Below the pieces are notes generated by a model. It worked only from the letters and a program-made list of their open reading frames with translations, searched no databases and was not told where the DNA came from. Below are positions 24,787 to 32,573 of a DNA stretch of 64,000 nt, one piece after another. Each line of letters begins with the position of its first letter. Within the stretch, counting starts at the first letter, position 1. The DNA comes from JAJRZX01 sp964472295 (GTDB taxonomy: Bacteria; Desulfobacterota; GWC2-55-46; JADFVP01). Position numbers and translations under genes: made by a program. Location: the NCBI GenBank assembly GCA_964472295.1, contig CAYYJQ010000006.1:1-64000 (forward strand), in the 5' to 3' direction.

Positions 24787-26193
24787 TCACAACGCGAACT
24801 CCTCGTGCATGCGTGGCATATGAACATGGGTATCACGCAGGCATCTCTTGAAACTTCCCATGGCTTCATCCTCGCCATGGACAAGAAAGGTCTTTTCCGG
24901 CCCGCCAGTCTTATTGTGCCACGAGAGGAGTTCGGCGCGATCGGCATGGGCCGAGAACCCGCCTATGGTATGAATGCCCGCACGCACAACTATCTCTTCA
25001 CCAAAGATTCGCACCTTCTTCGCTCCGTCGATAATACGCCGCGCAAGGGTCCCCCTTGCGGCATAACCCACAAAGACTATGCTGCTATCTTCACGCCAGA
25101 GGTTGTGCTTCAGATGGTGACGCACCCGCCCGCCCGTGCACATGCCCGAGCCAGCGAGTATTACGGCGCCGCCCTTTATATTATTAAGGGCCATGGACTC
25201 TGCCGCCTCGCGGGTAAAGTGCAGGCCCTTGAAACCAAAGGGGTCCTTTCCGCGCCCGTTGAAGAGGTGGTAGGCCTCTCTATCAAAGCACTCGGGGTGA
25301 CGCTTGAATATCTCTGTTGCCGATATTGCCATGGGCGAGTCCAGAAAGACCTGCAAAAAACGGGGTAGTTCCCCTCCCTCGATGCCCTCGCGGAGGTAAT
25401 AGAGTATCTCTTGGGCACGCTCAAGGGCAAAGGTGGGTATGATGACTTTTCCGCCGATATTGATGGTACGGGAGATTACCTCGTATAACTCCTCCACCGA
25501 GGGTTTGAGTTTTTTATGGAGGCGGTCTCCGTAGGTGGTCTCCATTATCACCGCATCCGCCGGCGGCGGCGGGGCCGGGTCGCGTAGTATTACCCTGCCT
25601 GAATAACCGAGGTCCCCTGAAAAGAGGAGGCGTCTTCCCGCGCCATTTTCCTCAAGTTCAAGAAGCACGCAGGCAGAGCCGAGGATATGCCCGGCGTCAA
25701 GAAAGGTTGCCCTTATGCCGGGTGAGAGTTCCAGTGGCTCATTATAGGAGACAACGCGGCCAAAGGAGTCCATGGAATTAAGGGCATCGACTACAGTATA
25801 GAGGGGCAGTGCCGCCCGGGCACGCCCCCTCCCCCGCCCCTTTCTGCGAGTTGCCCTCCTCTCGCTTCTAAGGGCCTCGGCCTCGTTAAGGTGGGCGGAA
25901 TCAAGCATGACAAGGCGCGCGAGTTCGCGCGTGGCCGGGGTAGTGATTACCTCCCCCCTGAAGCCCTCGTTTACGAGGAGCGGGATGCGGCCGCAGTGGT
26001 CGAGGTGACCGTGTGTAAGGAGAAGAAAATCAACCTCCGCTGGCACGAAGCCAAAGGGTTCCCTGTTCTCCTCATCAAGTTCACGGCTACCCTGAAAGAG
26101 GCCGCAGTCAATGAGCACCTTCTTACCGGCGCACTCGACAAGGTGACACGAACCCGTGACGCCGAGCGCGGCACCGTGAAAGGAAATCTTCAT
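24787..26193 (-). CDS. beta-CASP MBL-fold ribonuclease
   Basis: This 468-residue protein has the MBL motifs THGHLDHCG and FSGDLGYSG and the beta-CASP motifs (METTYGDR, VIIPTFALERAQEIL, GSGMCTGGR, GGFSAHADRAEL, and VHGE at the end). That set marks the CPSF73/RNase J-like exonuclease superfamily of RNA-processing enzymes. The insert with KGRGRGRAR at about residue 120 is basic and could bind RNA. It converges with the Sel1 operon. Its start overlaps the LOG gene stop. Confidence 0.88.
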   Translation of the reverse strand: MKISFHGAALGVTGSCHLVECAGKKVLIDCGLFQGSRELDEENREPFGFVPAEVDFLLLTHGHLDHCGRIPLLVNEGFRGEVITTPATRELARLVMLDSAHLNEAEALRSERRATRRKGRGRGRARAALPLYTVVDALNSMDSFGRVVSYNEPLELSPGIRATFLDAGHILGSACVLLELEENGAGRRLLFSGDLGYSGRVILRDPAPPPPADAVIMETTYGDRLHKKLKPSVEELYEVISRTINIGGKVIIPTFALERAQEILYYLREGIEGGELPRFLQVFLDSPMAISATEIFKRHPECFDREAYHLFNGRGKDPFGFKGLHFTREAAESMALNNIKGGAVILAGSGMCTGGRVRHHLKHNLWREDSSIVFVGYAARGTLARRIIDGAKKVRIFGEEIVVRAGIHTIGGFSAHADRAELLSWHNKTGGPEKTFLVHGEDEAMGSFKRCLRDTHVHMPRMHEEFAL

Positions 26194-27224
26194 GGGCGGC
26201 CCTTCCCCCTGTTGTTATTGAGGAGCGGCGTCTCAGTCACCCTGTGCCACTTGAGTATGCCCTCCCATATCTCTTCCGCTGTCTCGGCGTACCAGAAAAG
26301 GTCACGGTCCTCGGGGTCTATGGTGCCCTCATCAACGAGAAAATCCACATCAAAGGCCCTTCGCCAGTATTCCTCTCCCACGAGTATGACGGGCAGGGGC
26401 CTTATGGTCCTGGTCTGCACGAGCGTAAGTGTCTCGAAGAGTTCATCAAGGGTTCCGTAGCCGCCTGGAAAGGCCACGAGTGCACGGGCGCGGAGGAGAA
26501 AATGGAGTTTACGAAGGGCGAAATAATGAAAACGCACGCAGAGTTCAGGGGAGATATAGGGGTTTGGGTACTGCTCGTGGGGCAGCGTGATGTTAAGCCC
26601 CACGGACTTTGCCCCAACGTCAAAGGCCCCGCGGTTGGCGGCCTCCATGATGCCGGGGCCTCCGCCCGTCATGAGCGTCACTCGGCAATCCTCGGGGCCG
26701 CGCCCCGACTTTCCAACAAGGCGGGCGAATTCGCGGGCCACATCATAGTAACGGCTCTTCTCCACGATACGTCTTGCCCTCTGGTATTTTTTTTTGAGGC
26801 CGCTGTTCTCGGGGTCGGCCTTGAGGGCGGTACTTAGAAGAGCGGCCTGCCGCTCCGCCGCCGCGGGCTCCACGATACGCGTGCTACCGAAGACCACTAT
26901 GGTGTGCTCCACGCCCTGGGCCTTGAGGAGGAGTTCCGTCTTCTGGTAATCTATCTGAAGACGCACGCCCCGCGTCTCGTCTCTTCTCAGAAATTCAACG
27001 TCCTCATCGGCCTGGCGGTATCCAGGACTCTCCATGATGGTCCGTATGCGCGCCTTGACCTCAGGTTCGTCCTCAAGGGCTTTTGGCGCCTGCCATGGGA
27101 GGGGTTCGCGCCGCTTCTCTGGATGGGGAGGCGGTGGGATATGAGGGCCCTGCCAGTATCCTGTCTTCAAGTCTTTGGTGTCTTCAGTCAATGGTCTCTC
27201 CCTGCCTCTGAAGCTCTCATCCAT
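26190..27224 (-). CDS. LOG family protein (TIGR00730-like)
   Basis: The 344-residue protein holds the lysine-decarboxylase-like/LOG Rossmann signatures GGGPGIMEAANRGA and PGGYGTLDELFE. LOG proteins release cytokinin-type bases from nucleotide monophosphates or hydrolyse AMP-like substrates; bacterial roles vary. The first about 100 residues, with a Pro-rich stretch, are extra compared with short LOG enzymes, but long forms are common. I chose the ATG at 27224; a GTG at 27305 would overlap the next gene. Neither start has a strong ribosome site. Confidence 0.82.
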   Translation of the reverse strand: MDESFRGRERPLTEDTKDLKTGYWQGPHIPPPPHPEKRREPLPWQAPKALEDEPEVKARIRTIMESPGYRQADEDVEFLRRDETRGVRLQIDYQKTELLLKAQGVEHTIVVFGSTRIVEPAAAERQAALLSTALKADPENSGLKKKYQRARRIVEKSRYYDVAREFARLVGKSGRGPEDCRVTLMTGGGPGIMEAANRGAFDVGAKSVGLNITLPHEQYPNPYISPELCVRFHYFALRKLHFLLRARALVAFPGGYGTLDELFETLTLVQTRTIRPLPVILVGEEYWRRAFDVDFLVDEGTIDPEDRDLFWYAETAEEIWEGILKWHRVTETPLLNNNRGKGRP

Positions 27225-27277
27225 GAGGAACAGTCTTGCGGGATTGGCGCAACATGGTACAAACAATATTACAAGAC

Positions 27278-27592
27278 TTACTCCTCCGTAAGCCTTACAC
27301 CGCACTCAGGGCAGAACTTCGGGTGATTCAGGCCAATGTAGAGTTTGCCGAGGTTTTTATTGCAATGGGGGCACCGCCAGAGCCTCAAGTGTATAAAGAG
27401 TGCGAAAACAAAGACAACTACCATGAGCGCGGCACTTGCGGGCCGCGTAAGCACTCCCAATTGAAGAGTTGCAAATAGCACAACTCCAATGAGGGACGCA
27501 CAGAGGAGTATTAATAGATAGATCTTTTTCCTGCGTTCCGCGAACTCTTTTATAACCCTTCTCTGCTCGATACCCTCTATCTCATCTCTCAT
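27278..27592 (-). CDS. small membrane protein with C-terminal zinc ribbon
   Basis: About 104 residues from the ATG at 27592 (the frame is open to 27772, but upstream codons look non-coding). A charged N terminus precedes two adjacent hydrophobic helices (IYLLILLCASLIGVVLF and SAALMVVVFVFALFI), then a zinc ribbon CPHC followed by CPEC. No family name is recognised. It is close upstream of the LOG gene and may be in the same transcript. Confidence 0.65.
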   Translation of the reverse strand: MRDEIEGIEQRRVIKEFAERRKKIYLLILLCASLIGVVLFATLQLGVLTRPASAALMVVVFVFALFIHLRLWRCPHCNKNLGKLYIGLNHPKFCPECGVRLTEE

Positions 27593-27785
27593 GAAAGGGC
27601 CTGCTCTTTTTTGAGGTGTATATGGTAGATGCCCTGACGGGTTGCCTCCTATCAGCCATCCTGCAAAGCAAATTATATAATCATAACAAAGAGAAAGACA
27701 AGGGCAAAAAGGCAAAAAGCCGGTATGGTGGGAGCCGTCTTTTGATTGCCGGGCAAAGCCCACATGCCTCACTCTTCATTCTTTT

Positions 27786-28150
27786 GGCGGGCAAAGCCCG
27801 CCCTGCTCTCTAAAAGGAAAAATCTTTTTTTGGTGGGCAATGCCCACCTTACTGGTTTTCTTTGTCTTTAACGGGTTACGCGTCGCAAGGTCATTACGAT
27901 TTTCTGGTGGGCAGTGCCACTTCTCCTATTGGTTTTCTTTGCCCCGCTTTCTTTTTTCCAAAAGAAAGCGGGAAAATTTTCTTGTCTTTGGTGGGCGTAG
28001 CCCACCCTACTCTCCCCCCTTTTCTCTTTCGTCTTTTTTGGCGGGCTCAGCCCGCCCTACACCTTCTTCTCTCTTTTCTTTACTTTTTGCGGGCGCAGCC
28101 CGCCCTGCTCTCCTTCTTTTCTCTTTAGTTCTTTTTGCGGGCTGAGTCAT
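27786..28150. repeat. cluster of REP-like palindromes
   Basis: Six short palindromes of the form GGYGGGCnnnGCCCRCC follow each other: 27786-27802, 27832-27848, 27906-27920 (decayed), 27990-28006, 28040-28056 and 28089-28104. A half site sits at about 28137. Most are followed by CTAC or CTGC. Between them lie a GGTTTTCTTTG box alone (27854-27864) and one with its palindrome (27931-27972). The 787-bp spacer 27593-28379 otherwise holds only the second 153-bp element and a terminator. Confidence 0.88.
27931..27972 (+). repeat. GGTTTTCTTTG box plus CTTTCTTTT palindrome
   Basis: The box GGTTTTCTTTG is followed directly by CCCGCTTTCTTTT, TTCC and the complement AAAAGAAAGCGGG. The compensated GC pairs at the stem base (CCCGC/GCGGG here, CTTAC/GTAAG at 21183) show that the stem is conserved rather than the sequence. 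Confidence 0.8.
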
Positions 28151-28158
28151 AATCTTAT

Positions 28159-28311
28159 GGAACCTCTGAATAATTCGTCCCTGAATTATTCAGAGACGAA
28201 AAAGAAAAAGCGTGGTTTTTCTTTTTCTCACATTTTCAACAACTTACAGTTGTCGAAAATGGCGACGCATCCATGCGCCGCTGGAAAGTCTGAATTAATC
28301 AGACTTTCCTT
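28159..28311 (-). repeat. 153-bp structured element, copy 2 (inverted)
   Basis: This is the reverse-complement partner of 11875-12027 with identical length. Compared with copy 1, the second hairpin reads GCGGCGCAT/ATGCGTCGC instead of GCAACACAT/ATGTGTTGC, and the third reads ACAACT/AGTTGT instead of ATAACT/AGTTAT, so base pairs are preserved by paired changes. The end arm is a near-perfect 13-bp stem (CTCTGAATAATTC). It lies next to the sat terminator. Confidence 0.85.
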
Positions 28312-28321
28312 ATTTTTATTC

Positions 28322-28355
28322 AAAAAAAAAGGGGCCTGAAGAGGCCCCCTTTTTT
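28322..28355 (-). terminator. terminator downstream of sat
   Basis: GGGGCCT and AGGCCCC pair around GAAG and are flanked by A9 on one side and T6 on the other. It lies about 25 bases beyond the sat stop and can work on both strands. Confidence 0.88.
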
Positions 28356-28379
28356 AAGAAAGAATATCTTCTCTCTTCT

Positions 28380-29543
28380 CTACTCCGCTGGTTTCATGGC
28401 CTCTATGAGGACCTCGGCTACCTCGGGCCTTGAGAACTGCGGAGGCGGGCATTTTCCTTCGCGGAGCATCTCGCGGACCTTTGTGCCCGAGAGGGTGATA
28501 TGGTTTTCAGAGTCATGGGGGCAGGTCTTGTACGAGGCCATGCCGCCGCAGGAGTTACAGTAGAAGGTATAGTCAAAGAACATGGGCGCAATACCTATGG
28601 CCTCTGGCTCGAACTTATCGAAGATAAGGTGGGCGTCAAAGGTCCCGTAGTATCCGCCTACTCCGGCATGGTCTCTGCCCACGATAAAGTGGGTGCAGCC
28701 GTAGTTCTTGCGGATGAGGGCGTGAAAGACGGCCTCGCGGGGCCCTGCGTAGCGCATTGCCGCGGGGTAGACAGAGAGGACGACCCTGTCACTGGGGTAG
28801 TACTTTTCCATGAGAGTTGTGTAGCACCTCATGCGTACATCGGCAGGTATGTCGTCTGCCTTTGTCTCGCCCACAAGGGGGTGTATCATGAGGCCGTCAA
28901 CGGTCTCAAGGGCGCATTTCTGTATATACTCGTGTGCCCTGTGAATGGGGTTCCTTGTCTGGAAGCCCACTACGCGGCGCCAGCCGTTCTTCTTGAAGAG
29001 TCTTCTTGTCTCAATGGGGTCTCTCCTGAACTCGTTGAAGCGTCCATGCTCGGTGCGCTTCAGGAGTGAGATTTTTCCCCCAAGGAGTTTTTCTCCCATG
29101 GAGTAGACGTTCTTTACGCCGGGGTGGGCGTCCTCAGCGGTCCCGTAGACGCGGAGTGCCTCTTTTTCCTTGTCGTGCTTGAAAATTTCCTCGAGGTGGA
29201 GGACGGCAAGGAGTTCGTCCTTTTCATTGTAGAGGGCAACGTCACTGCCCTCGGATAGGCCGGCGGCCTCTTCTTCGGTGACAGAGAGCGTGACGGGTAT
29301 GGTCCAGGGGAGCCCGTTCACAAGGGTCATGGTGTCCATGACAGAGTGGTAATCGTCGTGGCACATGAAGCCCTCAAGGGGGCTGAACCCGCCTGTCGCT
29401 ATCATTTCAAGGTCTGATATTTCCCTGTCGTTAAGCCTGAGGGACTTCATATCAAGGGCGGCTTTTTCCATCTCCAGGCGGGCCTTACCCTCAATGACCC
29501 TGTTTATTAGCACCCCGCCGTGGGGCGCGATCAGTGACTCCAC
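28380..29543 (-). CDS. sat: sulfate adenylyltransferase (ATP sulfurylase)
   Basis: This 387-residue enzyme makes APS from sulfate and ATP. It is the homo-oligomeric Sat type with signatures QTRNPIHRAHEY, GRDHAGVGGYYG and LSGTKVREMLREG. The CNSC...CPHD cysteine/histidine site in the C-terminal third is typical of bacterial Sat. With the APS reductase upstream it forms the first half of sulfate reduction to sulfite. No APS kinase is present or needed. It is the last gene of the 41-28 kb block and is followed by a terminator. Confidence 0.96.
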   Translation of the reverse strand: MESLIAPHGGVLINRVIEGKARLEMEKAALDMKSLRLNDREISDLEMIATGGFSPLEGFMCHDDYHSVMDTMTLVNGLPWTIPVTLSVTEEEAAGLSEGSDVALYNEKDELLAVLHLEEIFKHDKEKEALRVYGTAEDAHPGVKNVYSMGEKLLGGKISLLKRTEHGRFNEFRRDPIETRRLFKKNGWRRVVGFQTRNPIHRAHEYIQKCALETVDGLMIHPLVGETKADDIPADVRMRCYTTLMEKYYPSDRVVLSVYPAAMRYAGPREAVFHALIRKNYGCTHFIVGRDHAGVGGYYGTFDAHLIFDKFEPEAIGIAPMFFDYTFYCNSCGGMASYKTCPHDSENHITLSGTKVREMLREGKCPPPQFSRPEVAEVLIEAMKPAE

Positions 29544-29585
29544 TTTTAGAGGACCTCCTTATAAACTATTTAAGACCAATTAATG

Positions 29586-29615
29586 CCAGCGGATAAACAC
29601 TTGTTTATCCGCTGG
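29586..29615. promoter_or_regulatory. 13-bp perfect hairpin between cysH and sat
   Basis: CCAGCGGATAAAC and its exact complement flank a 4-base loop. There is no T run after it on either strand, so it is not a standard terminator. It could be an mRNA processing or stability element between the two sulfate-activation genes, or an operator. Confidence 0.6.
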
Positions 29616-29644
29616 TTACATGGATTATCTCACAATGACTGTTA

Positions 29645-30352
29645 TCACGACTTGTCGTGAAGGCCGCACTCTGTCTTCTTGAAGCCAGCCCACCTTCCTG
29701 CCCTCGGGTCTTCGCCGGGCTTTACCTCCTTGGTGCATGGGGCGCATCCAATGGAGGGGTAGTTCCTGTCATGAAGCACGTTATAGGGCACGTCGTTGGC
29801 GCGGATATAGTCCCAGACATCGTCGCTCGTCCACCTTACAAGTGGGTTTATCTTCACGAGGTTGAACATGGCGTCCCAGCCAACCACGGGAGCGTTGGCC
29901 CTTGCCGGGGCCTGGTCTCTCCTGATGCCCGTTATCCAGGCCTTGAGTCCTGAGAGGGCCTCTTTCAGGGGTTTTATCTTCCGTATATCACAGCACTTCG
30001 AGGGGTCTGTACTCCAGAGGTCAGGTCCATACTCCTCGGCCTGGGCCTCAAGACTAAGGTCTGTGCAGTACTTTTCAGGGTTTATATTGTACTTCTCCTT
30101 GAGACGCTCCATTACGTCATAGGTCTCCTTGAAAAGAAGGTTCGTATCAAGGTAGAAGATACGGGCGTCAGGCTTTATCTTGACAAGCATATCCACGAGG
30201 GCCACGTCCTCGGCGCCGAAACTGCAGGCAAGCGAGAGGTCCTGCCTCTCGAAGTTATTCACAGCCCACTCAATGGCGGCCTGGGGACCCTTGTCCTCTA
30301 ACTCGTCGGATACCTCTTTGAGTTCTTCTTCTGACCAGTTCTTTACAGCCAT
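29645..30352 (-). CDS. cysH: adenylyl-sulfate (APS) reductase, 4Fe-4S type
   Basis: This 235-residue enzyme reduces APS to sulfite with thioredoxin. The PAPS-reductase fold shows SFGAEDVAL (P loop) and the catalytic ECGLH near the C terminus. The paired cysteines KCCDIRK and CAPC hold a 4Fe-4S cluster; the presence of both pairs marks APS rather than PAPS specificity. That fits the lack of an APS kinase. It is preceded by a Usp-like gene 31 bases away. Confidence 0.93.
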   Translation of the reverse strand: MAVKNWSEEELKEVSDELEDKGPQAAIEWAVNNFERQDLSLACSFGAEDVALVDMLVKIKPDARIFYLDTNLLFKETYDVMERLKEKYNINPEKYCTDLSLEAQAEEYGPDLWSTDPSKCCDIRKIKPLKEALSGLKAWITGIRRDQAPARANAPVVGWDAMFNLVKINPLVRWTSDDVWDYIRANDVPYNVLHDRNYPSIGCAPCTKEVKPGEDPRAGRWAGFKKTECGLHDKS

Positions 30353-30383
30353 CTTTTACTACCTCCCTTTACCTTTGATGTTC

Positions 30384-30848
30384 TTACTTGATGATAACGA
30401 CCTCGCATGAGGCCGCCTCTTTAAGCTCGGTGGAGAGTCCTTTCCTGAAGTAATTGAATAGGGACTTCTCTTTTCTACCCTGTATTACGGCAAGTCCTAT
30501 GTTGTGCTCCTCGATAACACCGAGGATTGTAGCCACATAAGGCCCCTCGCCCATCAGGGGTTCGAAGTCAACGCCCTCTTCCATGGCCTTTATCTGGACC
30601 ATTCCAAGGGCCTCATACCCCCTCTGCCTGTACTCGCGCATGAGAGACTCGGAGAGACTTGCTGTGGGCCTGTCGCCCGTAAAGCCTATATCCGAGAACC
30701 TCTCCGAGGCCTCCTCCGCGAGTTCGGACTCAAGGAGAAAAAAGGCCAGAAGCCCGCACTCCTCTTCTGAGGCCCTCTTGACGGCATAGTCAATGGCCCT
30801 GTCGGACTGCGAGTGAGTGGAGAGCACAAGGAGTATCTTCGTATTCAC
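30384..30848 (-). CDS. universal stress protein-like protein
   Basis: This 154-residue protein has a Usp/HUP alpha-beta fold outline: ILLVLSTHSQSDRAIDYAV at the start and CEVVIIK as the last strand. The ATP-loop G2xG9xGS/T motif is poorly kept, so nucleotide binding is doubtful. It is located between the SLC13 transporter and the APS reductase; in sulfur clusters such proteins may regulate the transporter, which is speculation. Confidence 0.55.
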   Translation of the reverse strand: MNTKILLVLSTHSQSDRAIDYAVKRASEEECGLLAFFLLESELAEEASERFSDIGFTGDRPTASLSESLMREYRQRGYEALGMVQIKAMEEGVDFEPLMGEGPYVATILGVIEEHNIGLAVIQGRKEKSLFNYFRKGLSTELKEAASCEVVIIK

Positions 30849-31002
30849 TATCTTAACCTAAATAAGAGTAAAGGTAAACCTTAATAGGGGCTTATACCCA
30901 TATTTTTTTATAGCACACCACCGAAAAGACCGGATGTGCCGCCATTTGGGCCACCCTCTGGCCCACCCTTGTCTGCTCTTGCCCCCTTGCCCCGCCATGC
31001 CA

Positions 31003-32427
31003 TCAGCGGAGCCCCACAAGGGGCCAGTAGAAGTGGGCCACAAGGTTGAAGGTAACCCATGAAGTTACGAACATTATTACCCCGCCCTTTGCCATGTCGC
31101 GCACGGATATATAGTCTGACGAGACGGCTATGGCGTTTGCCGGCGTGCTCATGGGAAGCATGAAGGCAAGGCCCGCCGGGACTGCCACGGCAAATGTAAG
31201 GACCTCGGGGCTCATGTTCATGCTTCCGGCCATGCCTATGCTCACTGGCAGTAGAACGGCTATGACCGCGGCGTTGCTCATGGACTCTGTAAGGAGTATG
31301 GCAAGGAGCGAGAAGAGGGCGAAGACCGTGACCGGGGTCTGTGCCCATCGGGTCATGATAAAGTCCACCATCCACTTCGCGGCGCCGCTCCTGTCAAGGG
31401 CTGTGCCAAGGATTATGGCACCGCCGTACATGAGTATTATGCCCCAGTTTACGTACTCCTCTATTTCGCGCCACTTTACGAGTTTAAGGACAAAGAGCGC
31501 CATCACTGATACCATGGCTATGGCCGCAAGCCCTATGGTCTTTCCAAGTGTTATCCAGAAGAGTATGGTGATTATGAGTATTGCCCCAACGGCATACTCC
31601 CTTGGGCGCACCTTTCCAAGGGCTCGCGCCCGCTTGACAATTACCTCGTGGGCGCTCTCCACGCCTTTAATGTCAATGGGAAAGAACCTTGTAAGGACAA
31701 TGTATCCCACGACAAGGAGCACTGCCACCAGCGGCGCCACGGCCACTGTGTACTCGATAAACCCGAAGGTATGTCCTGTTGTTTCCTTTAATATTCCCAT
31801 GGCCAGCGGCACGCGCGCTCCGCCAAGGAAGGTGCCAACCCCTCCTATTACAGAGCCCCAGGCAAGGGCGAAGAAGAGGAGTTTACCGTAATTGGACTTG
31901 CCGGGCCGGAGTTTAAGGCTCTTTGATATCTCAAGGACTATGGGAAAGAGCATTGCCGCCACGGCGTGCTCGCTCATCACAAATGAGAGCGAGGCCGCAA
32001 GGAGAAATATGCTGATTATAAGACTCCGAGGGGAGCCGCCGTAACGCTCCATGAGGCGCAGGGCGACTCTATTGGAGAGGCCTGACTGCATGACCGCCCC
32101 TGAGAGGATAAAGGCCCCGAGTATGAAGAAGACGGCCTCGTTTCCAAATAGCGAGTAGGTGCTTGTCCTCGGGAGTATACCGAGCAGGGGCACGAGCACA
32201 ATGGCAAATAGGCCCGTGATGGCCACTGGCACGGCATTGGAGACCCAGAGCACGAGGCAGAGGAGAAAGACGGCAATGGCCCTGAGGCCCTCCTCTGAGA
32301 GGCCCTCGGGAAGGGGCAAGTAGAGGAGCTCGATAAACCCCAGGGCAAGGAGGATAAAAAAAATGGGCCTCAATGCCTTTGACGCCAGGATTATCCAGAT
32401 GGGACGCCTGTCAATTTCCACTCTCAC
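31003..32427 (-). CDS. SLC13/DASS-family anion transporter, probable sulfate importer
   Basis: This 474-residue membrane protein has 11 or so hydrophobic spans. It shows the family's paired SNA/SNT-like hairpin motifs (LTESMSNAAVIAVLLP, then LPMSTPANAIAVSSDY) and VMSEHAVAAMLFPIV. DASS proteins move dicarboxylates or sulfate with sodium. The placement between sulfur genes supports sulfate as substrate by context. It belongs to the same-strand block leading to cysH and sat. Confidence 0.85.
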   Translation of the reverse strand: MRVEIDRRPIWIILASKALRPIFFILLALGFIELLYLPLPEGLSEEGLRAIAVFLLCLVLWVSNAVPVAITGLFAIVLVPLLGILPRTSTYSLFGNEAVFFILGAFILSGAVMQSGLSNRVALRLMERYGGSPRSLIISIFLLAASLSFVMSEHAVAAMLFPIVLEISKSLKLRPGKSNYGKLLFFALAWGSVIGGVGTFLGGARVPLAMGILKETTGHTFGFIEYTVAVAPLVAVLLVVGYIVLTRFFPIDIKGVESAHEVIVKRARALGKVRPREYAVGAILIITILFWITLGKTIGLAAIAMVSVMALFVLKLVKWREIEEYVNWGIILMYGGAIILGTALDRSGAAKWMVDFIMTRWAQTPVTVFALFSLLAILLTESMSNAAVIAVLLPVSIGMAGSMNMSPEVLTFAVAVPAGLAFMLPMSTPANAIAVSSDYISVRDMAKGGVIMFVTSWVTFNLVAHFYWPLVGLR

Positions 32428-32482
32428 GGGAATTCTCTCTTCTTGAGGGGTTTCGCAAAGCCAAGCCCTTATACAAGCCTTT

Positions 32483-32557
32483 GGTGGGCAGTGCCCACCC
32501 TACCCAACTAAAACCGTTCGCCCTGAGCCTGTCGAAGGGTGGCGGGCGTAGCCCACC
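32483..32557. repeat. REP-like palindromes with a TTCGCCCTGAGC repeat
   Basis: GGTGGGCAGTGCCCACC at 32483-32499 and GGCGGGCGTAGCCCACC at 32541-32557 flank GTTCGCCCTGAGCCTGTCGA at 32517-32536. To my memory the latter is a word scattered through many bacterial genomes. Both palindromes are followed by CTAC. Confidence 0.8.
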
Positions 32558-32573
32558 CTACAACTCTTCTTTT

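Noticed and set aside
27593..27772. 60-residue N-terminal extension of the zinc-ribbon membrane protein
   Set aside because: The extension runs through repeat-rich DNA, is cysteine- and histidine-rich without pattern, and an ATG at 27592 precedes the charged N terminus that starts the plausible protein.
10220..28311. Insertion sequence
   Set aside because: The 153-bp element and its relic have no transposase frame, and target-site duplications could not be shown by eye.
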